This document shows positions 18,124 through 26,567 of a stretch of DNA of 64,000 bases, in pieces. The DNA is from Methanobacterium sp. UBA44 (GTDB taxonomy: Archaea; Methanobacteriota; Methanobacteria; Methanobacteriales; Methanobacteriaceae). The notes under the pieces are model-generated. The model did no database searches and was not told the DNA's origin. It was given only the letters and a program-made list of their open reading frames with translations. The DNA lies in contig DACV01000005.1 in assembly GCA_002494885.1 (NCBI GenBank), positions 1 to 64,000 of the forward strand, written 5' to 3'. Position 1 is the stretch's first letter. Each line of letters opens with the position of its first letter. The position numbers and the translations under genes are program-made.

Positions 18124-18624
18124 ATGCTATTAATGACTACAATAGATGATTTACCAGCAGAAGGCTTGCCCTATATCATTGAAAGAACAATGAATGAGGG
18201 AGCCAATAATGTCCATGTTTTAAATGCATTTACCAAAAAAGGAAGGATGGAGTATATCATTCTGGTAGATGTTGATGAAAATAAACTGAATGATATCTGT
18301 TCCCTTCTTGCTCTTGAATTTGGAACACTTGGAATTAAAACTCTTGAGTATAAACATTTAAAATTTCCATTTGAACTAGAATCAAAGACAGTGAAGGTAA
18401 ATGCTGAAAATATTGGTCTGGAATCAAATGTCAGGGTTAAATATCTTAAAAATAATGGAGAAGTTGTATCCTTAAAGGCAGAATATGAAGATATTAAACC
18501 CATTGCATTGAAACTATCTTCTAAAGGAATTAAGATACCACTTTTAAAACTTAAGACATTAATAGAAGCTGAAGCATACAAAAATGTACTTAAAAATAGA
18601 ATGATTACCATAGATATTGAATAA
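18124..18624 (+). CDS. Stand-alone LarC C-terminal (DUF111) homologue
   Basis: A 166-residue protein resembling only the C-terminal half of LarC, the CTP-dependent cyclometallase that inserts nickel into the lactate racemase cofactor. Matches are TTIDDLPAEGLPYIIERTMNEGA (compare TNIDDM--E in LarC), FTKKGRMEYIILVDV (compare MKK-RP---L-V), FGTLGIKTLEYKHL and VSLKAEYEDIKPIA. The N-terminal LarC domain is absent. It is coupled to the 592-residue unknown upstream. No larA or larB gene is in the window. Confidence 0.7.
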   Translation: MLLMTTIDDLPAEGLPYIIERTMNEGANNVHVLNAFTKKGRMEYIILVDVDENKLNDICSLLALEFGTLGIKTLEYKHLKFPFELESKTVKVNAENIGLESNVRVKYLKNNGEVVSLKAEYEDIKPIALKLSSKGIKIPLLKLKTLIEAEAYKNVLKNRMITIDIE

Positions 18625-19105
18625 ACGTTTTAAATTTAATTTTTTTATATTTTTTTGCTTTTATTATCCTGTTTCTTAAAGGGATTATTTAATTAACATA
18701 ATATTATAGTTTGTTTATAAAAAGAAGTATTATAAATGAATGGAAATGAAAATAGTGCAAACTGGGTAAGCGAATGTAATGAAAAATCTATTTATGCGCT
18801 TTTGAAGGTAAAAAGACTATGAAAAACATGAAAATAAGCTGAATAAAACTTTTTTTATTAATTTTTTTCTGATTTTTTAAATTGAGTATTTTTAAACTAT
18901 TACATAGACATTTTTTATAAAATCTGGAAACAATTAAAGAGTAATGAGAGAATAAAATTTCCGTTGCGTTATAGATATGGGTTTTATTTGATAATTACAG
19001 CTTAAATTATGAAATGGTGATGAGTTTTCCTTTACATATTATCAATATTTTTTTATTAAAGTATCCCAATACAATTATACAGCCAAACCAAAGGAGAAAT
19101 ATTTT
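18625..19105 (+). other. Long leader upstream of leuA with a possible 28-codon frame
   Basis: A 480-base gap. TTTATAAA (18713-18720) lies about 20 nt before an ATG at 18736 that opens a 28-codon frame ending at 18822 (C-terminus YALLKVKRL). Several T-runs follow (18840-18900). AAGGAG at 19091-19096 serves leuA. The leucines near the end of the small frame invite comparison with leader-peptide control, but no competing hairpins are clear. I see nothing else here. Confidence 0.3.
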
Positions 19106-20623
19106 ATGTATATAGAAAAGGTAAAAAACAAAATGAATCTACCGGAAACGGTAAGAATATTCGACACGACTCTAAGAGACGGCGAACAAACGCCGGGTGT
19201 AGCAATTACTGTAGAAGAAAAGATAAGAGTCGCAAAAAGACTTGATGAACTTGGCGTAGATGTTATAGAAGCAGGATTTCCAGCAGCTTCAAGCGGTGAA
19301 AGAGAAGCAGCACGTGAAATTCTGAAAATGGGTCTGGATGCTCAGCTTTGTGGTTTGGCAAGAGTATTAAGAGAAGATATTGACGCGGCTATTGACAGCG
19401 GCGTTGGCTATATACATACATTTGTAGGAACATCCCCTTTACATCGAGAATACAAGCTTAAAATGAATAAGGAAGATATTTTAAGCAAATCAGTGGATGC
19501 TGTGGAGTATATAAAAGATCATGGGATCATAGCTGAATTTTCAGCAGAGGATGCTACAAGAACAGAGTTTGAATATCTAAAGGAAATTTATAAGGCAGTG
19601 GAGGATGCAGGCGCAGATTATATAAATGTACCGGATACTGTGGGTGTAATGGTTCCAACTTCCATGAAATGGCTTATAAGTCATCTTGATGAACATTTAA
19701 ACATCCCAATAAGTGTTCATTGTCATGATGACTTTGGACTTGCAGTTGCAAACTCCCTTGTTTCTGTAGAAGCTGGAGCCAGCCAGATTCATGCAACTGT
19801 AAATGGATTAGGGGAAAGAGCTGGAAATGCTTCATTAGAGGAAGTTGTAATGTCTCTAATTTCTGAATATAATATAAAAATGGACATTAAGACCCAGATG
19901 CTCGTAAATCTATCAGAATTTGTTTCAAGAATTACTGGAGTTAAAATGCCCCCAAATAAAGCCATAGTGGGTGAAAATGCCTTTGCTCACGAAGCAGGAA
20001 TCCATGTACATGGTGTACTTGCAAAAGCAGAGACTTATGAACCTATTACTCCTGAAATGGTTGGACATACTCGAAAAATAGTTTTAGGAAAACACACTGG
20101 GGCAAAAGCTATTAAGTCAAAACTGGATGAATACAGTATAGAACTAACTGAAAAACAGTTTAAAAAGGTATTTGATCAGGTTAAAGCGCTTGGAGATAAG
20201 GGAAAATGTGTTACTGATACAGATTTAAAAGCTTTAGCTGAAAACATGCTTGGAAAAGCAAAAGAAGAGATCGTAAAACTTGAAGGTTTCTCTGTAATGA
20301 CTGGAAACATAGTAATGCCTACAGCCACCGTAAAACTCAATATTGAGGGGGAAATAAAAACCGCGGCAAAAACTGGTGTCGGGCCTGTAGACGCGGCAAT
20401 AAATGCTATACAGAGTGTTGTAGGAGATATAGCAAATATAGAACTTCAGGAATACAATATTGAGGCTTTAACTGGCGGTACAAACGCACTTGCAGAGGTG
20501 TTTGTAATAATGGGCGATAAAGAGGGAAATCGTGCAACTGGAAGATCTACAACAGAAGATATAGTCATGGCCAGTGTAGAGGCAGTTTTAGATGCTATAA
20601 ACAAGATTTTAATATTAAGATAG
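19106..20623 (+). CDS. leuA: 2-isopropylmalate synthase
   Basis: First committed enzyme of leucine synthesis, joining acetyl-CoA and 2-oxoisovalerate. The 505 residues hold a TIM barrel with RIFDTTLRDGEQTPGVA (metal and substrate site), HCHDDFGLAVANSL (metal His pair) and NGLGERAGNASLEEVVM, then a C-terminal regulatory domain from about residue 380 of the kind that gives feedback inhibition. Citramalate synthase (CimA) is the main alternative because methanogen paralogues are similar. AAGGAG precedes the ATG. Confidence 0.85.
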   Translation: MYIEKVKNKMNLPETVRIFDTTLRDGEQTPGVAITVEEKIRVAKRLDELGVDVIEAGFPAASSGEREAAREILKMGLDAQLCGLARVLREDIDAAIDSGVGYIHTFVGTSPLHREYKLKMNKEDILSKSVDAVEYIKDHGIIAEFSAEDATRTEFEYLKEIYKAVEDAGADYINVPDTVGVMVPTSMKWLISHLDEHLNIPISVHCHDDFGLAVANSLVSVEAGASQIHATVNGLGERAGNASLEEVVMSLISEYNIKMDIKTQMLVNLSEFVSRITGVKMPPNKAIVGENAFAHEAGIHVHGVLAKAETYEPITPEMVGHTRKIVLGKHTGAKAIKSKLDEYSIELTEKQFKKVFDQVKALGDKGKCVTDTDLKALAENMLGKAKEEIVKLEGFSVMTGNIVMPTATVKLNIEGEIKTAAKTGVGPVDAAINAIQSVVGDIANIELQEYNIEALTGGTNALAEVFVIMGDKEGNRATGRSTTEDIVMASVEAVLDAINKILILR

Positions 20624-20703
20624 GCGATAGGCATAATAAACTATAAATCCTACTGAGACAAATTTGAGAATATACGCTATTAAATTTTTTAATGGTGAAA
20701 TAA

Positions 20704-21459
20704 ATGTTAGATACTCAGATTTTAATCGTTGAAGATGAAAGAATCACTGCAGAAGACATAAAGGGAGCTTTAGAAAGCGCGGGTTATAAAGTGCCAGATT
20801 TAGCTTCTTCTGGCGAGGAAGCAGTTAAAAAAGCAGGAGAAATAAGGCCAGATCTAATCCTTATGGATATTCAGCTCGGTGGGGATATGGATGGTATACA
20901 AGCTGCAGAAATAATTAGGGAACAGTATGGGATACCTGTGATATTTTTGACTGCCTATTCTGACGCTTTTACAGTGCAAAGAGCCAAAATTACCGAGCCA
21001 TCCGGATATATTCTTAAAGAACCCTTTGGATTTATACATAAGCCTTTTGAGGAAAGTGAACTACACACCACAATCGAAATAACGCTTTACAGAGATAAAG
21101 TAGAAAAAAGGTTAAGAGATCATGAGCAGTGGTTTCATGCAGTACTTAACAATGTAAACGATGCTGTAATCGTTACAGATTCTAAAGGAAGAATTAAATT
21201 CATAAATCCCGTTGCAGAAGACATTACAGGTCATTTAAGGAAAGATACTTTGGGTAAAAATCTGGAAGAAGTAATGGACGTTCTGGGAAAGAAAATACGT
21301 AAAATCAATCAGGTGCCAGATATTTCAATAAGTTTCTTTGATAAAACAATTGAAAAACCTAATAATGGGACTAAAATTCCTGTAAGGGGCAGTATTTTAT
21401 CTATTAAGGATGAAATGGGTAATACTGATGGGCTGGCAGTAGTATTCAAGAATTTTTGA
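20704..21459 (+). CDS. Response-regulator receiver fused to a PAS domain
   Basis: Residues 1-120 form a receiver domain: acidic ED at 10-11, phospho-acceptor D55 in LILMDIQL, FLTAYSD, and the Lys in FIHKPFEE. A PAS sensor follows (about 135-250: NVNDAVIVTDSKGRIKFINPVAEDITGH). There is no histidine kinase, DNA-binding or other output domain, and the protein stops right after the PAS. It may work through protein contacts with a kinase encoded elsewhere. It is 80 nt after leuA with no obvious functional link. Confidence 0.88.
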   Translation: MLDTQILIVEDERITAEDIKGALESAGYKVPDLASSGEEAVKKAGEIRPDLILMDIQLGGDMDGIQAAEIIREQYGIPVIFLTAYSDAFTVQRAKITEPSGYILKEPFGFIHKPFEESELHTTIEITLYRDKVEKRLRDHEQWFHAVLNNVNDAVIVTDSKGRIKFINPVAEDITGHLRKDTLGKNLEEVMDVLGKKIRKINQVPDISISFFDKTIEKPNNGTKIPVRGSILSIKDEMGNTDGLAVVFKNF

Positions 21460-21647
21460 TAATTTTAAATATAAATTGGTTTCAAATAATTTAATTTTTT
21501 ATTTTATTATTCTTTAAATGCATTTAATTTTGTTATTATAACTATAATATGATTTTAATCATTATTAAATCAATAATTAAATGTTATATTTAGAAAATAG
21601 TAAGATTATCTACTTTAAAGTCTAAAGAGAGAAATAAAAACATAAAC

Positions 21648-21946
21648 TATATATATTAATTGCAAGATTATAATAATATTATAAGGCCATATTAATATGG
21701 TTATTCTTTGGAGATTATCAAAAACAGAGTTTTTGTACTTCAAAATAAAAAATTTTGGAAGTTATAAAAACGCCCAAACACTGCAGTGTTTTGGTGCCAA
21801 AAAGCCGCGTTTTTTGCAGCCGAAGTTTTTGGAACCCAAAGAAAATCTTAATTTTTGGAGGTTGAAGAAAATCTCTCAAAAACCTTCGGTTTTTGCAAAC
21901 TAAGATTTTCTAAACCACAAATATTCTATAGTTGGAGGTTAAAGTG
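21648..21946 (+). promoter_or_regulatory. alba promoter and leader
   Basis: The gap 21460-21946 is AT-rich up to TATATATA (21648-21655), a probable TATA box that would place the RNA start near 21678. A perfect 14-bp palindrome CCATATTAATATGG (21687-21700) then sits near the start site and is a candidate operator. The palindrome cluster 21719-21911 would lie in the RNA leader. GGAGGT (21934-21939) is the ribosome site for the ATG at 21947. Confidence 0.5.
21719..21911. repeat. Palindrome cluster in the alba leader
   Basis: Hairpins: CAAAAAC/GTTTTTG (21719-21735), ACTTCAAAAT with ATTTTGGAAGT (21737-21762, one bulge), the loopless palindrome AAACACTGCAGTGTTT (21776-21791), CAAAAA/TTTTTG around 21798-21816, and CAAAAACC/GGTTTTTG (21877-21895, TTC loop). 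AGAAAATCTT (21840-21849) and AAGATTTTCT (21902-21911) enclose the last hairpin. The style matches the clusters at 8644-8894 and 38355-38450. A frame of about 68 codons running through it looks accidental. Confidence 0.85.
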
Positions 21947-22219
21947 ATGTCAGAGGAAAATGTTGTATACATTGGAAATAAACCGGTAATGAACTACGTT
22001 TTAGCTGTTGTAACACAGATGAACGGTGGAACTTCAGAAGTAATTTTAAAGGCAAGAGGTAGAGCCATTAGTAGAGCAGTAGATGTTGCCGAAATAGTCA
22101 GAAATAGGTTCATATCTGATGTTGATATAGGCAATATAGATATAAGCACAGAAGAAATAATGAGCAACGAAGGCACAGCTACAAATGTTTCAGCTATTGA
22201 AATACAGCTTACTAAATAA
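21947..22219 (+). CDS. albA: DNA/RNA-binding chromatin protein Alba
   Basis: A 90-residue Alba protein: VVYIGNKPVMNYVLAVVTQMN at the N-terminus, then EVILKARGRAISRAVDVAEIVRNRF, the DNA-binding helix segment. Dimeric, coats DNA and binds RNA. I chose ATG 21947, seven bases after GGAGGT, over an in-frame TTG at 21932 that would overlap the ribosome site. The hairpin-rich leader is unusual for such a gene. Confidence 0.96.
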   Translation: MSEENVVYIGNKPVMNYVLAVVTQMNGGTSEVILKARGRAISRAVDVAEIVRNRFISDVDIGNIDISTEEIMSNEGTATNVSAIEIQLTK

Positions 22220-22241
22220 ATCAGTAAAATAACCCCAAACT

Positions 22242-22266
22242 GAAACCTTTAAGGTTTCTTTTTTAT
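22242..22266 (+). terminator. alba terminator
   Basis: GAAACCTT (22242-22249) and AAGGTTTC (22251-22258) form an 8-bp stem with almost no loop, followed directly by TTTTTTATTTT. It lies 22 nt after the alba stop codon. Confidence 0.75.
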
Positions 22267-22362
22267 TTTAATTAGTCTATTATCTATTCCTGTCTTTTAA
22301 AATATAATTTTATTTTAAAAATAAATTATAGATGGATAGAATCCATCTTTAAAAAATAGAAT

Positions 22363-23601
22363 TTATTCTCTTTTTCTGCGGATACTAATTGTTCTAACTA
22401 CTATCAAAGCAATTATTATTGCAGCAATTATACCAATGATGTAGTATAAAAACGGTGAAGTTGGGCCTGTTTTTTTCTCATTGTTAAGAGCGTACATGTA
22501 ACCATCTTCGCCCCCTACGTAGATATCAGATCCATATATTACTGGTGATGAGGTAAATGGAACATTAAACAGGTAATATCCTGGTGAATAACTCCATTCT
22601 TCTTTACCGCTGTATTTATTAAGTACGTACACTGTTCCGCTTTCTGAACTCACAACGATGTAGTCACCCATAATTGCAGGGCTTGATTGGACATTTCCCA
22701 CGTTTGCTGACCATTTTAATTTTCCATCTCTCATATCCAGGCAGGTAATATTACCATTATCAGCACCGATAAACAGACTGTTATCGTTTGAATCAAGAAG
22801 TGCTGTGGATTTGACTGGATCTCCAAAGTCATATGTCCATTTAATAGATCCATCTTTAATATTTAGTGCATAAAACATACCATTGTTTGTACCTTCATAT
22901 AATACATTATCTCTGATAGCTGGAGAAGATATAACAGCATTTCCAGTGTCGAATTCCCATAATTTTGTACCGTTTTCAGTATCTAATGCATATATTTTCC
23001 CGTCATTTGATCCAAAATAAATACTTCCATTATAAACAGCAGGGGATGACTTTATGGCATTTTTAGCTCCAAATTCCCACTTCATTGTCCCATTATCTGT
23101 ATATATGGCATATAATCGGTTATCATTTGCCCCTATATAGATGGTCCTATTTTCTATTGTTGGAGAGGATTCAATGGCATTCCCTGTTTTATATTTCCAT
23201 ATTGAGTCTCCATTTTTCTTATTTAATGCATATAGATAGCCATCTTTAGAACCGAAATATACATTATCTCCATTTATAATTGGAGAGGAAAATATATCCC
23301 CTTCAGTTGTATACTCCCAAACTTTAGTTCCATCCTCTAAATTTAGGGCATATAAAGTCCCATCTGATGAACCAAAATACAATATCTTATCTGAAATTGC
23401 AGGAGTAGATTTTATGGCTTTCTGAGCTTTAAAAAGCCAGGATTCTGGAGTAAAGTCTGAAGATTCATTTAAATAGCCTGTACGATCCAGATCTTTATGG
23501 AACATGTTCCAATCTCCTGCCATAACTGGAGCAATTGAAAAAGGACTTGCTATTAGGCACATTATAACAAATCCAATGAATATATTCTTTTTTTCTAACA
23601 T
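22363..23601 (-). CDS. Exported PQQ-like beta-propeller repeat protein
   Basis: About 412 residues. An N-terminal signal peptide (KKNIFIGFVIMCLIASPFSI, cleavage near VMAGDWNMF) is followed by some eight repeats of the type LYALN--DG--WEY--G--SSP, each about 40 residues, forming an eight-bladed propeller. A C-terminal membrane anchor (YYIIGIIAAIIIALIVV) ends in basic residues. The protein therefore faces the outside. The start at 23601 follows GGTGAT. A longer frame to 23808 overlaps the permease gene and is rejected. Function unknown; PQQ binding need not apply. Confidence 0.85.
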   Translation of the reverse strand: MLEKKNIFIGFVIMCLIASPFSIAPVMAGDWNMFHKDLDRTGYLNESSDFTPESWLFKAQKAIKSTPAISDKILYFGSSDGTLYALNLEDGTKVWEYTTEGDIFSSPIINGDNVYFGSKDGYLYALNKKNGDSIWKYKTGNAIESSPTIENRTIYIGANDNRLYAIYTDNGTMKWEFGAKNAIKSSPAVYNGSIYFGSNDGKIYALDTENGTKLWEFDTGNAVISSPAIRDNVLYEGTNNGMFYALNIKDGSIKWTYDFGDPVKSTALLDSNDNSLFIGADNGNITCLDMRDGKLKWSANVGNVQSSPAIMGDYIVVSSESGTVYVLNKYSGKEEWSYSPGYYLFNVPFTSSPVIYGSDIYVGGEDGYMYALNNEKKTGPTSPFLYYIIGIIAAIIIALIVVRTISIRRKRE

Positions 23602-23630
23602 TTTAATCACCTTTATGATAAAATTTTGAT

Positions 23631-24830
23631 TTAAATATCTCTGTTGAATCTGGTAACTCCCATTGCAAAGAATAACAGTGTAAATCCTAAGAGAACCGCT
23701 ACTTCTATCCAGATATCCCCAATTGTAAACCCTTTTAGCATAACCCCTCTTAATGCATTGTTGGCATAAGTTAAAGGAGCGATATAGGCTAATTTTTGGA
23801 ATATCCATGGCATTGTTTCAATAGGGTAAAATACTCCTGATATGAACATCATAGGCATGCTGAAAGGCATAACCATTTGTATGTAATCTTCCTGTGTTGA
23901 AACCCTTGCGGAAATCATTATTCCAAAACCTACAAAACACAATGCTGTAAGTACCAGCAAGAGTATCGTAAGTAACATACTACCGTTTATAGTAATGCCA
24001 AATAGTACTATAGCTGCACCAATCAGTACCAGGGCAGTAGCAGTTTGAATGACCAGTCTTGATATGATTTTACCACCTACTACGGTAGATACACTGGTAG
24101 GTGTCATAAAGAGCCTTGCTAGTTCTCCTCGTTCACGTTCCCCAGCTAGTGACTCTCCCATACTCATCATGGCCCCCATCATGACTGTCATTGCTAGAAT
24201 TGCAGGTACAAGGAAGTCTATATATGCAATATCCCCATATAATCTATTTATCTGGAAATTAATAGAATTCATTATACTTTTTATGTTAAGGGGCTGTTGT
24301 TGTACTTGAACTGAACTTTGCTGGACCTGTATGGCTGAAGTGGATTGCGAAGGTGTTAAATCCATAGCTTCAAGTTTTTGCATACCTAATTCAGTTGAAA
24401 TTTGATTAAATAGTGCCTGTGTGGCTGGAAGAACCGCACTTGTGGCCATCTGATCCGAAGAATCAACCTCAAATGACACACTCTTTGGGTTTGGATCCGT
24501 CATATTATCGTAATTAGAAGGTAAAATTATAGCTGCCCTCACTTCACCCCTTTCAACCATCTCTTTTGCTTTATCTGGATCCGTTATAATATCTTTAACG
24601 TCATAAAGGTTCATTCCCTTAATTGCATTAAGGGTGGCGTCAGTTACCTGTCCATGACTTTGTTCTACTACAACTATTGGAATATTTTGCAGTTCTCCAC
24701 CCATACCATAACCAAAAAGGGTTATCATGATTATGGGGAATAAAAATATTGAAATTAAGCGTGGTTTATGCCTCCATAAGACCAGAAGGTCCTTTTTAAT
24801 CATCCATATGATTTTTTTAGTTTCAACCAT
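23631..24830 (-). CDS. ABC-2 type exporter permease
   Basis: A 399-residue membrane subunit. The first membrane segment (residues about 24-45, RLISIFLFPIIMITLFGYGM) is followed by a large outer loop (about 50-200, Gln/Val-rich), then five further segments (about 205-395) including the ABC-2 signature GESLAGERERGELARLFMTP. It pairs with the ATPase gene 14 nt upstream. Exporters of this shape move drugs, lipids or polymers. The PadR regulator in the operon favours a drug or stress-inducible role. Confidence 0.9.
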   Translation of the reverse strand: MVETKKIIWMIKKDLLVLWRHKPRLISIFLFPIIMITLFGYGMGGELQNIPIVVVEQSHGQVTDATLNAIKGMNLYDVKDIITDPDKAKEMVERGEVRAAIILPSNYDNMTDPNPKSVSFEVDSSDQMATSAVLPATQALFNQISTELGMQKLEAMDLTPSQSTSAIQVQQSSVQVQQQPLNIKSIMNSINFQINRLYGDIAYIDFLVPAILAMTVMMGAMMSMGESLAGERERGELARLFMTPTSVSTVVGGKIISRLVIQTATALVLIGAAIVLFGITINGSMLLTILLLVLTALCFVGFGIMISARVSTQEDYIQMVMPFSMPMMFISGVFYPIETMPWIFQKLAYIAPLTYANNALRGVMLKGFTIGDIWIEVAVLLGFTLLFFAMGVTRFNRDI

Positions 24831-24844
24831 TATTCTACACCTTC

Positions 24845-25915
24845 TTATGTCTTTTTAGAGGTAACTCTCATGAAAACTTCTTCTAAGGAGGGGTCTTTTG
24901 TAGCTATGGAAGTGATATTTCCTCCATATTCAATTATATCCGCTATAACCTTAGTTATGGCATCGTCTTCATCATCTATATCCATGGTTATTCTTCCAGA
25001 AGCATGTTCTGTAACATCATGAACTATGGGTAAACTATAAAGATGATTCAGCATCTCTTCGTCCTTATTATTAATCATAACACTTAATTCTTTTAAATTA
25101 AGGTCATTATCCCCCATACTATCTCTTATGTACTCAATTGCCTTTTTGTTCTCAGGATCTGTTTCTTCAAGTATTTTTTCAAGGGCCTCAGAAACATTTG
25201 AATTTATTGGACTTCTTTCTTCTTTTATTTCGTTAATCATAGTATCTTTAAGCCCTTGTGGAGTATCAAAGGCAGCCAAACTACCTTGATTGATAATTCC
25301 TACATCATCACAGAGTAATTCCACTTCATACATGTCGTGGGAACATAATATGATTGTACGGCCATCTGAGTTTAATTCCTCAACTAAATCCCATAAAACT
25401 CTTTTTGTTGTTGGATCTAAACCTATTGTAGGTTCATCTAAGAATAAAATATCTGGTTGGTGTATTAAACTTGCAACTACTGAAGCTTTCTGTTTCATAC
25501 CGCCAGAAAGCTGTTTTACCATCTTATTTTCTGCATATTTTATATCTACCATTTCCATAAGTTCTGCTGCTCTGCTTTCTTTTAGATCCGTTGGAAGTCC
25601 ATAGTAGTCAGCGCAAAGGTAAACGTTTTCTTTAACTGTAAGATCTGCATAAAGACTGACAAGTTGAGGAACCATTCCTATTTGTTGCCTCACTTCGTCT
25701 GGATTTTTTAAAACGTCATATCCTGCCACATTGGCAGTTCCTCCTGTTGGCAGAATTAGACAGGTAAGCATTTTTATTGTAGTGGTTTTTCCTGCACCAT
25801 TCGGACCTAAAAATCCAAATATTGTCTTATCCCTCACTTTCATATTTAGGGCATCAACAGCTAAAAAATCACTATACTGTTTTGTAAGATTGGAAGTTTC
25901 TATAGCGTATTTCAT
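24845..25915 (-). CDS. ABC exporter ATP-binding protein
   Basis: A 356-residue ATPase with Walker A GPNGAGKTT (residues about 38-46), signature LSGGMKQK (about 138), Walker B ILFLDEPT and switch His in LCSHDM. The C-terminal 120 residues form an extra acidic domain (DDEDDAITKVIADIIEYGGNI) typical of DrrA-like exporters. It energises the permease encoded directly downstream. Confidence 0.93.
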   Translation of the reverse strand: MKYAIETSNLTKQYSDFLAVDALNMKVRDKTIFGFLGPNGAGKTTTIKMLTCLILPTGGTANVAGYDVLKNPDEVRQQIGMVPQLVSLYADLTVKENVYLCADYYGLPTDLKESRAAELMEMVDIKYAENKMVKQLSGGMKQKASVVASLIHQPDILFLDEPTIGLDPTTKRVLWDLVEELNSDGRTIILCSHDMYEVELLCDDVGIINQGSLAAFDTPQGLKDTMINEIKEERSPINSNVSEALEKILEETDPENKKAIEYIRDSMGDNDLNLKELSVMINNKDEEMLNHLYSLPIVHDVTEHASGRITMDIDDEDDAITKVIADIIEYGGNITSIATKDPSLEEVFMRVTSKKT

Positions 25916-25920
25916 AAAAT

Positions 25921-26439
25921 TCAGCTCCCTTTGTTTATATTATCTCTTTCTACTGCCATATCTCTCATAAATTCTAACCAAATACTTGATTTATGCTTTC
26001 TTGCATATTGTGCCATTTTTCTGAATCTGGAGAGGGTTTCTTTGCCTTCTTCAGTAATTTCATAGTATTTTACTTTTCTCTTTCCCTGGTACTCCCATGA
26101 TCCTTCTATTAAACCATGTTTTTCCAGATCATGAAGTACTGGATATATTTTACTGGCACTGGGCATTTTACTTTCATAAGGAGAAGATTCATGAAGTTTT
26201 GTCATAATTTCGTATCCATGCTGTCTTTTTTTACTAATGAGCCACAGTATCATGGTGTTGCCAAATCCTCTCATTATACCTTTCATTAATTTTTTTTCAT
26301 ATTTCGACATCTTTTTAAAGATTTCCTGGCTCTTTTCCATTGATTCATGCATTTCTTCTAACTCTTTCTGGCTAAATTTGCTTTTTGAGGTAGAATCATT
26401 AGAATTATTCTTTAAAGGTGCTTCTTCATCATCCATCAA
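25921..26439 (-). CDS. PadR-family transcriptional regulator
   Basis: A 172-residue protein. Residues about 1-50 are charged and helical (KSKFSQKELEEMHESMEKSQ). The PadR winged helix follows (about 55-150: STMILWLIS-like start, then ASKIYPVLHDLEKHGLIEGSWEYQGKRKVKYYEITEEG). PadR proteins usually repress an adjacent transporter until a toxic ligand binds. It heads the ABC exporter operon, with 5 nt to the ATPase gene. A TGATATATCA palindrome upstream may be its operator. Confidence 0.9.
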   Translation of the reverse strand: MMDDEEAPLKNNSNDSTSKSKFSQKELEEMHESMEKSQEIFKKMSKYEKKLMKGIMRGFGNTMILWLISKKRQHGYEIMTKLHESSPYESKMPSASKIYPVLHDLEKHGLIEGSWEYQGKRKVKYYEITEEGKETLSRFRKMAQYARKHKSSIWLEFMRDMAVERDNINKGS

Positions 26440-26464
26440 CTAACCTCTTGTATTCCATTTTTAT

Positions 26465-26502
26465 ATATATCAAATTTCGACATAACTATTTCTGATATAT
26501 CA
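26465..26502. promoter_or_regulatory. Candidate PadR operator in a divergent promoter
   Basis: Between the PadR gene and the divergent TIM-barrel gene lie ATATATCA (26465-26472) and the perfect palindrome TGATATATCA (26493-26502), so the same word occurs in opposite orientations 20 bases apart. AT-rich DNA makes chance matches easy. Position and symmetry make an operator plausible. Confidence 0.4.
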
Positions 26503-26567
26503 ATATACTATATAAATGTTTTTGATGAATACAAAATTTAATTAAATTAATGGTCAAAGATGATATC

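Noticed and set aside
21697..21903. A 68-codon plus-strand frame upstream of alba
   Set aside because: It runs through the hairpin cluster, has no ribosome site and no protein-like composition beyond that encoded by the repeats.
23602..23808. N-terminal extension of the beta-propeller protein
   Set aside because: It overlaps the permease gene. The signal peptide and ribosome site place the start at 23601.
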